Source: DATEDA01 sp963789885 (GTDB lineage Bacteria; Pseudomonadota; Gammaproteobacteria; Burkholderiales; SG8-39). From it: a DNA stretch of 64,000 bases. Both the position numbers and the translations under genes were made by a program. Positions 1 through 10,040 of this stretch are shown in pieces (position 1 is the stretch's first letter; every line of letters begins with the position of its first letter). Below the pieces are notes generated by a model, which saw only the letters and a program-made list of their open reading frames with translations, did no database searches and had not been told where the DNA came from. The stretch spans positions 371,775-435,774 of the forward strand of contig CAWBNB010000003.1 in assembly GCA_963789885.1 (NCBI GenBank), in the 5' to 3' direction.

Positions 1-1307
1 TCCTGACCGACAACCGACGGCGTGCACTTGCCGGACGGGTAGCGTGCGGCGCGCCCCGGCGCGGGAAAGTCCACCGGAACGCCGCGCATCGCGACGTTGG
101 TATGGGCGACGGAGAGAGCATGCCCGAGGGGCAGTGCGAGCTCATTGGGCACCAGCAGCACGAGGGCCTCGCGGCCGACCCCGCCCACGATGTAGCTGGC
201 GATGTCATCCCACTGCTCCTTCCGATCGACTTCGGTGTAGAGGGGAATCGCCGCCGCCACCCGCAGGGCCGCCAGCCCGCCGACCGCAGCCCGCCGCAAC
301 CACAGCCGGTCGACCGACGCCAGCGCGACGGCGAGACCGACTACGAAGGGCGGCGCGATTCCGATCAGCGCGCGCGCCAGAAAGATCGGCTTGATGGTGA
401 CGCTTACCAGGAAGTTGAGCGCCACGGGCAGCGCCACCAGGCAGGCGAGGAGCCACGTCTCGCGCCTGAGGCCGCGACGCCATAGCGCCGCGAGCCCCGC
501 GACCCATACGAGAGCCAGTGCGCCGAGGACACCGTACGAGCCCAGGCCAACCACGAATCGCAGCTCGTTGAGGACCCGCCACAGATCCGGCCGCGGAATC
601 CAGAAGTCCGAGGCGATGCCTTGGGCCTGCATCAGGTAGACGGGCAGATAGGGCAGCCAGATCACGGTCACCACCACTGCCGCCATCGCCATGGCCGGCT
701 TGATCGACCGGCTCTGACCGTCGAGGATGATCAGGCACAGCGCCATCGTGGCGAGCGCGGCCAGTAGCAGCACCGATGTATTGTTCGACCATAGTGCGAT
801 GGCCAAGCCGGCGGTCATCGCCATCCAGCCCGGCCGCCCGTCGACGTCCGCGCGCAAGGTTCGCAGCACGCGCAGCGCCCCGAACACGACCAGCGCGGTG
901 CCGAGCGTGACCAGCGAATAGGGCCGCGCCTCGTGGGCGAACTCGATCTGGAATGGCGCGACCGCGGTGAAGAGGCCCGCGATCCATCCGGCCCGCGCTG
1001 AGATCTCCCGGCCGGCGAGCAGTGCCACGGCCGTGGTGGCGACGCCCACGAGCGCACCGAGCGCACGCATGGCAGCGGGGCTCTCTCCGGCGACGGCCAT
1101 CCAGAGCTTCAGCAGCGCCGCGTAGAGCGGGGGATGGGGATCGCACTGGGGAACGAGATGCCAAAGGTCGTCGAGCGTCTGCCGGGCGTCCCACCAGGAG
1201 TAGGCCTCGTCGAGCCAGAGTGGCTCCGAGCCGATTCCATAGAGACGCAGGTACGCCGCCAGCGCCAGGATGGCAACCCAGCCGTGCCAGTTCGCGCCCC
1301 CCCTCAT
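1..1307 (-). CDS. GT-C family membrane glycosyltransferase (GT39-like), partial at the left edge
   Basis: The frame opens at the ATG at 1307 and has no stop down to the window edge, so about 435 N-terminal residues are visible. Residues 8-25 form a first membrane helix. They are followed by WLDEAYS (31-37), HPPLY (58-62) and EARPYS (126-131). These are the hallmarks of the glycosyltransferase-39/PMT_2 fold: the Asp-Glu pair in the first periplasmic loop and the second loop contact residues. Later parts alternate hydrophobic helices, and the last visible part is a soluble stretch beginning near residue 355 (YTEVDRKEQWDDIASY). Proteins of this fold transfer a sugar from a polyprenyl-phosphate donor on the periplasmic side. 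The acceptor cannot be told from sequence. The C-terminus is outside the window, and the gene is divergent from the methyltransferase gene to its right. Confidence 0.85.
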   Translation of the reverse strand, partial: MRGGANWHGWVAILALAAYLRLYGIGSEPLWLDEAYSWWDARQTLDDLWHLVPQCDPHPPLYAALLKLWMAVAGESPAAMRALGALVGVATTAVALLAGREISARAGWIAGLFTAVAPFQIEFAHEARPYSLVTLGTALVVFGALRVLRTLRADVDGRPGWMAMTAGLAIALWSNNTSVLLLAALATMALCLIILDGQSRSIKPAMAMAAVVVTVIWLPYLPVYLMQAQGIASDFWIPRPDLWRVLNELRFVVGLGSYGVLGALALVWVAGLAALWRRGLRRETWLLACLVALPVALNFLVSVTIKPIFLARALIGIAPPFVVGLAVALASVDRLWLRRAAVGGLAALRVAAAIPLYTEVDRKEQWDDIASYIVGGVGREALVLLVPNELALPLGHALSVAHTNVAMRGVPVDFPAPGRAARYPSGKCTPSVVGQ

Positions 1308-1487
1308 CGGGCTGCGACCACCCTCAATCCGGTCATCCTCCGTTCCCCATGTTGTCCACCGCTCGTACACCCGGCGGTGGTGGATACAGCCTGGTAGTGG
1401 CGATCTACATACCCGAATGCTCATTAACCCTCAAGGGCGTTCGCCCGGTTGACCGGGATGCCTCCGATCCGGATGATCCCGAGCGCA

Positions 1488-2054
1488 ATGAACCGTCGCC
1501 GAAACGTGCTCAAACTGGCCGCGGGACTGGCCTTGGCTTGTGGCGCGCCGCGGATTCACGCCCAGGCCACCGACCCGAAGAACAAGCTCGGTCTGGAGGT
1601 CGACTTCGTCCCCACACCGCACGAGATCGTCGATGCCATGCTCCGGCTGGCGAACGTGAAGGAGACCGACGTGGTGTACGACCTGGGCTGCGGCGACGGT
1701 CGCATCGTGATCGCGGCGGCCCAGAGGTTCGGTGCGCGCGGCGTTGGCATCGACATCGACCCGGACCGCATCAGGGAAGCCGTCGAAAATGCGCGACAGG
1801 CCGGCGTTGCCGACCGGGTGAGATTCGTGCAAGGCGACCTCTTCGAGGCCGACTTTCGCGACGCCACCGTGGTCACCCTGTTCCTGAAGTGGAACTACAA
1901 CCGCAAGCTGCGCCCACGGCTGTGGCAGCAGCTCAAGCCCGGCACGCCGGTCGTCTCGCACGAGCACGACTTCGGCGCGGACTGGCCGCCCACGAAGCGG
2001 ATCGATGCCAACGGCAAGACGGTCTATCTCTACGTCGTGCCGGCCGGGAAGTGA
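1488..2054 (+). CDS. Exported class I SAM-dependent methyltransferase
   Basis: The start chosen is the ATG at 1488, which gives 188 residues beginning MNRRRNVLKLAAGLALACG. That is a twin-arginine-type signal (RRNVLK) followed by a hydrophobic stretch and an Ala-x-Ala-like end near residue 26. In-frame ATGs at 1449, 1458 and 1473 would only add residues ahead of the signal. The mature part has a Rossmann methyltransferase core with motif I VYDLGCGDGRIV, an acidic residue after strand 2 (GVGIDIDPDRI) and VQGDLFEADF. The C-terminal beta region is short. A SAM-dependent enzyme with an export signal is unusual because SAM is cytosolic. The hydrophobic segment may instead be a membrane anchor. The substrate is unknown. 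The gene lies just outside the ssrA island end. Confidence 0.75.
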   Translation: MNRRRNVLKLAAGLALACGAPRIHAQATDPKNKLGLEVDFVPTPHEIVDAMLRLANVKETDVVYDLGCGDGRIVIAAAQRFGARGVGIDIDPDRIREAVENARQAGVADRVRFVQGDLFEADFRDATVVTLFLKWNYNRKLRPRLWQQLKPGTPVVSHEHDFGADWPPTKRIDANGKTVYLYVVPAGK

Positions 2055-2140
2055 CGGTCGCCGCTGAAGGAGTCTCTGGGCAACAAAAAGCCCGCACATT
2101 CGCGAGCTCAGGGATGCTGCTGGATTGCCTTGGATGACAA

Positions 2141-2167
2141 ATTGGTGGAGGCGGCTGGAATCGAACC
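2141..2167 (+). repeat. Distal att repeat of the ssrA island (copy of the tmRNA 3' end)
   Basis: The reverse strand reads GGTTCGATTCC then AGCCGCCTCCACCA, which is the T-arm and acceptor end of tmRNA including CCA. It matches the functional end at 17790-17816 except for one base. There is no tRNA body to the right, so it is a displaced 3' fragment and not a gene. Confidence 0.75.
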
Positions 2168-2289
2168 TGGACGGCGCTTTCATAGGAGAAACCGCAGTAC
2201 CAAATAGGTTCGCGGGCGTGGAATACCCCATCGCTGCCCCCGGGTGCTCGGTGGACTTCCGGAACGCGGCGCAGGAATTCCGCGACTTC

Positions 2290-2519
2290 CTACTTGCGAT
2301 TGCGACACACCGCGATCGGTGTCCGCTGAGCGATGTGACTCTCGCGAATTCGCTCGCCGATCCACGCATCGATCACGTCGCTCGGCCAAGCGACCGCGCG
2401 AGCGCCGATCGCCACCGGCCGCGGAAACGTGCCGGCGGCAACGCGAGCTAGATTGAGCTTCGGGATAGGCCGGTCCGCGCCCGCACGGCCGGCAGGCGGA
2501 GCAGGGAGGTAGCGGTCAT
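2290..2519 (-). pseudogene. AlpA-family transcriptional regulator, broken by a 1-base deletion
   Basis: An AGGAGA ribosome site precedes the ATG at 2519. The first frame reads MTATSLLRLPAVRARTGLSR and stops at a TAG in 2449-2451 terrain. The next frame continues the family pattern with ARVAAGTFPRPVAIGARAVA, then W..DVIDAWIGERIRES, ending at 2290. AlpA proteins normally read ..RSTIY..I..GTFP.PV.LG.RAVAW...DVDAWI. The missing tyrosine codon base at about 2449-2450 therefore explains the break. The family consists of small winged-helix regulators or excisionases of islands and P4-like elements. Its place just inside the distal att repeat supports origin from the island. Confidence 0.75.
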
Positions 2520-2565
2520 AGGCTCTTCTCCTGGATCGCTATGGGCGTCACCGCCCGAGGTAGTT

Positions 2566-2600
2566 CAAATGCGCAGCTGCGCATTTGGCCTATTTAGGCC
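2566..2600. repeat. Two adjacent palindromes upstream of the recombinase genes
   Basis: A perfect 22-base palindrome (arms caaatgcgcag/ctgcgcatttg, 2566-2587) abuts a second one (ggccta-tt-taggcc, 2587-2600). They lie 136 bases before the first recombinase gene and could be the left terminus or recombinase-binding site of that element. No matching right end was seen in the window. Confidence 0.5.
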
Positions 2601-2735
2601 AGTCCGCCGTTATGCGCAGCAAGGGCCTCAAGCCGAGCGACCCGCCTATGAAGTAGATCGCTCTGGCTGCACATAACGATTCCAAGATCGTCCTCCACGG
2701 CGGCCGCTGGGGCCGCCGTCAACGAGGAGACGATC

Positions 2736-4007
2736 ATGGATTCGCTCAACTCCGATGGGTCCGGCGCGCTGGCGCTGGAGCCGTTGTGTCAGGCCGCTGC
2801 GCATGAACTGCTGATGCGCAGCTACACCATCCGCACCCTGAACCGCTACAAGCGGGTGTGGGAGCAACTGGCCGACTTCGCCCGTGCCGAGGGCGGTTCA
2901 GCGGTCTACTCACGCGACCTGGCCCTTCGCTTCGAGCAGGCCTTCGGCCTTCGCGACGGCGAGGTGCTCGTGGCCGGGCAGCGGTGGCGACGGCACCTCG
3001 TCTATGCCACCAAGGTGCTCGATGACTTCGCCCGCACCGGCACCATCACCCGTTTCACGGTCGAGACCACCGGGCTGCGCGTGCCGGTGGGCATGCACAA
3101 GGCGCTGCGCGAGTACGAGCAGTACGCCAGGGAGCGCCGGCATCTGCGGTCCACCAGTCTGGCCGAGCGCATGCACAACATCGCAGTCTTCCTCGACTTC
3201 CTGCGCACCCGAGGCCTGGAGTCGCTGGACACGCTACAGGCAGAGGACCTCAGCGCCTTTGTTCGGACCCGAGCGGCCTGGAAGCCGAGAACCGTCGCGC
3301 GCGTGTCGTCCGGCCTGCGGCAGTTTCTGAAGTACCTGTTCATGCGCGACATCCTGCCGCGTGACCTCAGCACCGCGATACCGACGATCCGACTGGCAAG
3401 TAATGCCACGGTGCCTTCGGTGTGGGAGCCGGAGCTGGTCGAGCGGCTGCTCGCCGTGGTCGATCGCAGCTCACCCAAGGGCAAGCGTGACTACGCCATC
3501 TTGCTGCTCGCCGCACGCTTGGGCCTGCGCCTGGGCGACATCAAGCGTCTCACACTCGACCACCTGCACTGGGCCACGTCCACGCTCGAGATCGTCCAGA
3601 ACAAGACGGGTGAGCCGCTGGTCCTGCCTCTGACCGAGGAGGTCGGCACCGCGCTCATCGACTACCTGCGTGCAGGGCGACCTCCGGTAGAGCACCGGCA
3701 CCTATTCACCAACCTGACCCCGCCGTTCGAGCCCATCTGCGAGCGCGATCGCCTGTACCGTGTGGTCGCCTTCTGGCGGGAGCTGGCCGGGATCAAGTTC
3801 AGGACGCCGCAGCGCCAGGGCCTGCATTCGCTGCGCCACACCCTGGCCACCCGGCTGCTCGGTGCACAGACGCCGTTCCCGGTCATCTCCGCCGTGCTGG
3901 GGCATGCCTCTCCGGCGACGACCTTCATCTACGCCAAGGCCGATGTGGAGATGTTGCGCATCGCCGCCATCGATCCGGAGGAGGTGCGCCATGGCCATGC
4001 CTCGTAA
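2736..4007 (+). CDS. Tyrosine recombinase, first of a recombinase-in-trio (RIT-type) module
   Basis: This is a 423-residue protein with an N-terminal SAM-like core-binding region (about 100-210) and a C-terminal catalytic domain. The catalytic pattern is visible: Arg in LGLRLGDIKRLTLDHL, the box HSLRHTLATRL, LGHASPATT, and the tyrosine in FIYAKADVEM. An AACGAGGAGACG ribosome site precedes the ATG. Its end overlaps the start of a second recombinase gene by 17 bases. Overlapping tandem tyrosine recombinases are the hallmark of RIT elements, and of Tn554-like transposons, which have two. The third gene is absent here. The protein looks intact, but without its partners the element is probably immobile. 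Confidence 0.8.
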   Translation: MDSLNSDGSGALALEPLCQAAAHELLMRSYTIRTLNRYKRVWEQLADFARAEGGSAVYSRDLALRFEQAFGLRDGEVLVAGQRWRRHLVYATKVLDDFARTGTITRFTVETTGLRVPVGMHKALREYEQYARERRHLRSTSLAERMHNIAVFLDFLRTRGLESLDTLQAEDLSAFVRTRAAWKPRTVARVSSGLRQFLKYLFMRDILPRDLSTAIPTIRLASNATVPSVWEPELVERLLAVVDRSSPKGKRDYAILLLAARLGLRLGDIKRLTLDHLHWATSTLEIVQNKTGEPLVLPLTEEVGTALIDYLRAGRPPVEHRHLFTNLTPPFEPICERDRLYRVVAFWRELAGIKFRTPQRQGLHSLRHTLATRLLGAQTPFPVISAVLGHASPATTFIYAKADVEMLRIAAIDPEEVRHGHAS

Positions 4008-4241
4008 GCCCGTGACTTTCACCGGCGACAGTCCCTTGGCACCTCTGATGGCGCAGTTCGTTCAGGAGAAGCGGGCCTGCGGCTACCGCTACGACGAATG
4101 CGCGGGGAGCCTGCGGCGCTTCGACGCCTATCTGTGCCGCCAGGGCTTACAGCAAGTCGAGCTGCCAAGGGCTCTGGTTTCATCGTGGCTGGCCAAGCAG
4201 CCGCACGAAGCCGGGAAGACCCTGAACTTAGCCCGTTTCAG
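3991..4241 (+). pseudogene. Second recombinase of the RIT-type module, 3' part lost at the IS3 junction
   Basis: The ATG at 3991 overlaps the end of the preceding recombinase gene. About 80 residues remain (MAMPRKPVTFTGDSPLAPLM onward, with a core-binding-like region CGYRYDECAGSLRRFDAYL). The frame then runs into the IS3-family element at 4242 and stops at 4257. The whole catalytic domain is missing and is not found on the other side of the element, so the junction also removed DNA. Confidence 0.75.
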
Positions 4242-4341
4242 TGGACGCCAACGGTGAGGGCGTAGAGTTTTCCACGGCCGGGCGCGTGCGGCGCCTCACA
4301 CGCACGCGCACGTGCCCGGCGGTGGGAAACTCGGACCATCG

Positions 4342-5215
4342 TCAGGCCGCCTCCTTCGCCGCGAAGCGGCGCTCGAATTCGCGCGGCGACACGTAGCCGA
4401 GGGAAGAGTGACGGCGACGCGGATTGTAAAAGGTCTCGACGTAGGAAAAGACCTCCGAGCGCGCCTGGATGCGCGTAGCGTAGCGCCGCCCGTTCACCCG
4501 TTCTACCTTCAGCGTCTTGAACCAGCTCTCCATCGGCGCATTGTCGTAGCAATCGCCCTTGCGGCTCATCGAGCAGACCATCCCGTACTGCTTGAGCAGC
4601 TTCTGGTAGTCGTGAGCTGCAATACACCGAGCCGCGGTCGCTATGGTGAACCAGACCGCGCGGCGGCCGACGCTGGAAGTAGGCCATCCCCAGGGCCGCA
4701 ATGGCGAGATGCCGGTCGTTTCGCTCACTCATCGCCCAGCCGACGATGAGTCGCGAGTACAGGTCGAGCACGCAGGCGAGGTACAGCCAGCCCTCGTCGG
4801 TCCAGATATAGGTCACGTCGGTGAGCCACACCTGGTCGGGCCGCTCGGCCACGAAGTTCTGCTCGAGCCGATTGGGCGCCACCGGCAGCTTGTGCCGCGA
4901 GTCGGTGGTGGCGCGAAACTTCCGTCTATGCCGCGCCGCGATCCCGTGCTTGTTCATCAGACGCCGAACCCGGTTCAAACTCACCACGTTGCCCTGTTCG
5001 CGCAGCTCCTCGTGCACCCGCGGGCTGCCATAGTTGCCGTCGCTGGCCAAGTGGATGGCGCGGATCTCGCCGAGCAGACGCGCGTTCTCCCGCTCCCGTG
5101 GCGAGGGCCCACGTCCACGCCAGGCGTGGTAGCCGCTACGCGACACCTCGAGCAGCTCGCACATCCTCGGCACCGGGTAGCGCGCTCGATGCGCATCGAT
5201 AAAGGCATACCTCAC
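4342..5215 (-). pseudogene. IS3-family transposase orfB, frameshifted in the DDE domain
   Basis: The frame opens with GTG at 5215, overlapping the end of orfA, as expected for programmed -1 frameshifting in this family. It carries the HTH_21 region and the integrase core with WLTDVTYIWTDEGWLYLACV (first Asp) and HHSDRGSVYC (second Asp). Near 4615 the frame is lost. The continuation, AAHDYQKLLKQYGMVCSMS, then GDCYDNAPMESWFKTLK with the catalytic Glu, and YNPRRRHSSLGYVSP, lies in another frame ending at 4342. A single indel therefore inactivates the enzyme unless it is a sequencing error. Confidence 0.8.
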
Positions 5216-5511
5216 AGCGCATCCTTCGCGAAGTATGCCGCCGCCTTTCGCAGGATCTCGCGCTCCATCTTCAGCCGCGCGTTCTCCGCCCGCAGCCGCG
5301 AAACCTCCGCCTCCAGATCGCTCACCGGATGCCCCGCCGGCCCCTGCACGACCTTGCCCGCGCGCGCCGCGCGCACCCAGTTGGCCAGGCTCTTGGCCGG
5401 TAAATCCAGTCGCCGCGCCGCCTCCATCAGGCCCACCTTCTCGTCCAACACCAACTTCACGGCCTCGGCCCGGAACTCAGCCGTGTACCGCCGTTTCGGA
5501 ATCCTTTGCAT
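5212..5511 (-). CDS. IS3-family transposase orfA (helix-turn-helix subunit)
   Basis: The protein has 99 residues. KRRYTAEFRAEAVKLVLDEK and AARRLDLPAKSLANWVRAA form the HTH_Tnp_1 fold. A C-terminal leucine-zipper-like stretch (DLEAEVSRLRAENARLKMER) follows and allows multimerisation. The stop overlaps the GTG of orfB by four bases. It is intact, whereas its partner orfB is frameshifted. Confidence 0.85.
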   Translation of the reverse strand: MQRIPKRRYTAEFRAEAVKLVLDEKVGLMEAARRLDLPAKSLANWVRAARAGKVVQGPAGHPVSDLEAEVSRLRAENARLKMEREILRKAAAYFAKDAL

Positions 5512-5558
5512 CTGACACCTCCATTTGCGATCGTAAAAACCTCAAACGTTGGTGTCCA

Positions 5559-6823
5559 CTTTTTCGGGCGAAGTCCACGATCCTCGTCGTCGTGTTCGCC
5601 CTCAACTTCATGGACCGGCAGATCCTCGCGGTCCTGGCCGAGCCGATCAAGCGCGATCTCGCACTTTCCGACACCCAGGTCGGGCTCCTGTACGGGTTCG
5701 CATTCGCGGTCTTCTACACGGCCCTCGGAATCCCGCTTGCAAGGCTCGCTGATCGCTTCGACCGTGCCCGCATCATCACCTGGTCTCTTGCGCTCTTCAG
5801 CCTCATGACAGCGCTGTGCGGTGCGGCGGCGGGCTACTGGCAGCTATTGCTTGCACGCGTGGGCGTCGGGGTCGGCGAGGCGGGGACCAACCCGCCGTCG
5901 CACTCGATGATCGCCGACCTCTATCCGGTCGACCGTCGCAGCACCGCGATGGCGATCTTCGCCCTCGGTCCCTGCCTGGGTGTCCTGCTCGGCTTTCTGG
6001 TGGGCGGCTGGCTCGGGCAGATCCTGGGATGGCGCGCCGCGTTTCTCGTCGCCGGTGTCGCGGGGCTCGTGGCCGCCGCAGTGGCCCATCTGCTGCTCAA
6101 GGATCCCGGGCGGGTCGACCAAGGCAGCGCAAAACAACCGCATGCGCTACCCGGGCCACGTGCCGTGTGGCGTACCCTGTGGCGGCATGCGTCGACGCGC
6201 CATCTGTTCATGGGGGCGGCCGCATGCAGCATCGCCGCGTATGCGGCGATCGGTTGGCTGCCGGCGTTCCTGATCCGGTCTCACGGCATGTCCGTGAGCG
6301 CCGCGGGAACGGCGCTGGCGCTTACGATCGGAATCGTGGGCGGCGCGGGCACCCTGCTCGGCGGCCTGCTCGCCGACCGCATCGGCAAGCGCAACCCGGC
6401 GTGGCGACTGCGGATCGTCGCCATCGCGTCCCTCGCCGCGATCCCCGTCTGGCTGGCGATGCTCTTCGAGGCGGGCTCTGCCGCGACGCTGGCGCTGCTC
6501 GTGCCATGCAGCGCGTTGCTCGCCTTCTATCTCGGGCCGACCTTCGCGATGGTCCAGTCGCTGGTCGAGCCGAGGATGCGCGCGGTCGCGGCCGCGCTGC
6601 TGCTGCTCGTCATGAATCTGATCGGGCTCGGATTGGGGCCGGTCGCGGTCGGGATCCTGAGCGATGCGCTCCAGGCAGGACATGGTGCCGATTCCCTGCG
6701 GCTTGCCCTGCTCGTCGTGCCGCCGGTGTACCTCTGGGCGGCCTATCACTACGAGGCGGCCGCGCGGACGATTTCGGCCGACCTTCGGAGCGCCACGGAG
6801 CTGACCTCGGAGGGGGAGGCGGC

Positions 6824-6827
<4 letters not shown>
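5559..6827 (+). CDS. MFS transporter, 5' end replaced by the IS3 element
   Basis: The frame is open from inside the IS, but family homology begins only at TILVVVFALNFMDRQILAVL, the first transmembrane helix. The native start and about 10-15 residues are gone. Translation could reinitiate at an in-frame GTG or at the ATG in NFMDRQ. The rest has the two halves of a 12-helix major facilitator. It includes LADRFDRARIITWSL (motif A-like loop 2-3), the RVGVGVGEAGTNPPSHSMIA stretch and a matching loop LADRIGKR in the second half. The FMDRQIL...DTQVGLL pattern resembles spinster-like and organic-anion MFS members. The substrate is unknown. Its stop overlaps the start of the sigma-54 activator gene. 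Confidence 0.8.
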
Positions 6828-8449
<1,622 letters not shown>

Positions 8450-8572
8450 GTCCGCTCGCACCTCGCGCGGCCGCGACGGCCGTGCGAGCCCAAACCCCAC
8501 GCGCGACTTTGGTTGCCGGCCCGACGCTGACCGGCGCGGCACGCAAGCAGTTCGTCCGCGAAACTCCAAGAC

Positions 8573-8596
8573 TCGGAATTTCTCCGAAATATCGGA
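8573..8596. promoter_or_regulatory. Candidate enhancer site of the sigma-54 activator
   Basis: Three alternating 5-base arms TCGGA-TCCGA-TCGGA make two overlapping inverted repeats (8573-8587 and 8583-8596). They sit about 100 bases upstream of the -24/-12 promoter at 8696, the usual distance for an activator-binding site. Assignment is by position and symmetry only. Confidence 0.5.
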
Positions 8597-8695
8597 GATG
8601 CGGGTCGTAGGCCGCGGTGCTCTCGCCGCGATCATCCGGCTCCAGCCCCTTGATTCCTAGGAGGTTCCACCGCCACGGACGCCGGTAAGCGCTGC

Positions 8696-8711
8696 TGGCG
8701 CGTTCGTTGCT
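8696..8711 (+). promoter_or_regulatory. Sigma-54 (-24/-12) promoter
   Basis: TGGCGCG-ttcg-TTGCT matches the consensus TGGCACG-N4-TTGCW with one change, with GG and GC exactly 12 bases apart. Predicted transcription starts near 8722 and runs into the monooxygenase-like gene at 8842. A sigma-54 activator gene ends 250 bases upstream. The stretch 8450-8841 holds no other convincing feature. Confidence 0.65.
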
Positions 8712-8841
8712 GAACCAGCGTGGGTGGCAGTTCGAAGTTCGCGACGAGGCGGAGGGCGACGGACGTGCTGACGGTGAGAGGCCAACGCGTGAAGCCTGGA
8801 CTGAAAGCGGACGGAAGAGATAGCGATGAACGCGGGAAGTC

Positions 8842-9213
8842 ATGCCGATGATCGTATTCACGCTGCGCGTGGTGGCGCCGACCGCGAAGCGACGCGAGAT
8901 GGAAAAGAGCGTGGGGGCATTGCTCGGCCGGACGCGCGTTCAGCCGGGCTGCATCGACGCACGGCTGTACGCCGATACCGAGGACCCGAACGCCTTCGCG
9001 CTGGTCGAGGCGTGGGCGTCGCGGCCCGAGCTCGATCGCTATCTCGCCTCCGACGTCTACAAGACGATCGTCGCCGCGATGGAATCGTCGACTGTGCAGC
9101 CGGAGGTGCGGTTCGACACCGTCGAGCGCACCGGCGGGATCGAGGTGTTCGCCGAAGCGCGCCTGGCGCGAGGGCAGCGGCACACGGGTTTGAACGGCAG
9201 GGACAAGCGGTGA
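8842..9213 (+). CDS. ABM-domain protein (putative quinol monooxygenase, YgiN-like)
   Basis: A 123-residue dimeric alpha-beta barrel protein. MIVFTLRVVAPTAKRREMEK, then TRVQPGCIDARLYADTEDPN and FALVEAWASRPELDRYLAS, follow the antibiotic-biosynthesis-monooxygenase/YgiN pattern. That family includes cofactor-free monooxygenases, heme-degrading enzymes and proteins of unknown role. The C-terminal 25 residues (EARLARGQRHTGLNGRDKR) extend past the usual domain. It is the first gene downstream of the sigma-54 promoter and is followed by a secreted SYLF protein. The substrate is unknown. Confidence 0.75.
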   Translation: MPMIVFTLRVVAPTAKRREMEKSVGALLGRTRVQPGCIDARLYADTEDPNAFALVEAWASRPELDRYLASDVYKTIVAAMESSTVQPEVRFDTVERTGGIEVFAEARLARGQRHTGLNGRDKR

Positions 9214-9349
9214 GAGGGATGACGGCATGCACTGTGCAGTCCTGGCTGTTGCCCGAGTACGCCCAGAAGTTGATGCAGATGCAGCGGCGACAAGGCTAGC
9301 GACTAGGCCTCGGCGCCATCCGTCCAAACGTTACCAGGGGAGTCACCCA

Positions 9350-9907
9350 ATGAAGCTCCATCGACTGATCACCACCGGCGTACTGATGCTCTCCCTCGCG
9401 GCCGGTAGCGCGCTCGCGCAGACCGAAAAGGCGAAGAAGCAAGCCGAGGTCAAGAAGGTCACGGCGGCCTCGCTCCAGAAATTCTACAAGGCCGACCCGA
9501 AGCTCAAGGGCGAGGTGGCGAAGGCGCCGGGCTACGCCGTCTTCACGACGTACGGCCTGAGCTTCCTGGTCGGCGGCGAGGGCGGCAAAGGGGTCGCCCA
9601 CAACAGCAAGACCAAGAAGGACACGTTCATGGACATGGCGCAGGCGAGCGCCGGGTTCCAGGCCGGGATCTCGGAGAACGAGACGCTGATCATCTTCAAG
9701 TCGCCCAAGGCGCTCGCGCAGTTCATCGACAAGGGCTGGGAGTACGGCGGCGGGGGCGCGGTGCAGGCGGGCGCGGCCGGCAAGTCGGCCGGCGCGGCGG
9801 AGGGCGTGATCCCGGAGGCGCAGTACTACACGCTCACCAAGAACGGGCTGCAGGTGGGTGTCGCGCTCGAAGGGACGAAGTTCTGGAAGGACAAGGCGCT
9901 CAACTGA
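9350..9907 (+). CDS. Exported SYLF/YSC84-domain protein
   Basis: The ATG at 9350, with AGGGGAG upstream, gives 185 residues starting with a signal peptide (MKLHRLITTGVLMLSLAAGS, cleavage near ALAQ). The mature part reads LKGEVAKAPGYAVFTTYGLS, then FLVGGEGGKGVAHN, FQAGISENETLIIFKSPKAL and a glycine-alanine-rich loop. This is the SYLF (YSC84) lipid-binding fold found in bacterial periplasmic proteins. An upstream frame extension to 9227 lacks a ribosome site and would bury the signal peptide. No enzymatic role is known for the family. Its neighbours are also exported. Confidence 0.8.
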   Translation: MKLHRLITTGVLMLSLAAGSALAQTEKAKKQAEVKKVTAASLQKFYKADPKLKGEVAKAPGYAVFTTYGLSFLVGGEGGKGVAHNSKTKKDTFMDMAQASAGFQAGISENETLIIFKSPKALAQFIDKGWEYGGGGAVQAGAAGKSAGAAEGVIPEAQYYTLTKNGLQVGVALEGTKFWKDKALN

Positions 9908-10040
9908 GCTTTCCCGACCTTTGCTTGGGTGGACGACTGGCGTGTCAGATGCATGGACAAGAGCTTATTCGTCTGTGTTCGGATACCGCGGGACATTAGC
10001 CCGCACGATGTAGCAACTCGATCAACGAAAGGAGCTTCAC

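Larger units (their letters stand above)
4242..5558 (-). mobile_element. IS3-family insertion sequence, about 1.32 kb
   Basis: The outer ends are imperfect inverted repeats: TGGACGCCAACGGTGAGG at 4242-4259 and, read from the right, TGGACACCAACGTTTGAGG ending at 5558. Between them are an orfA gene and a frameshifted orfB, both on the minus strand. The flanks (cag on the left, ctt on the right) show no 3-base target duplication. The left neighbour is a truncated recombinase and the right neighbour a 5'-truncated MFS gene. This points to a deletion or recombination next to the element and not a simple insertion. Confidence 0.85.

Noticed and set aside
205..1194. 329-codon minus-strand frame inside the glycosyltransferase region
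   Set aside because: It is out of frame with the real gene, which has clear family motifs and is open to the edge.
2125..2451. 108-codon plus-strand frame across the att repeat
   Set aside because: It crosses the tRNA-like repeat and lies antisense to the AlpA remnant. There is no ribosome site or homology.
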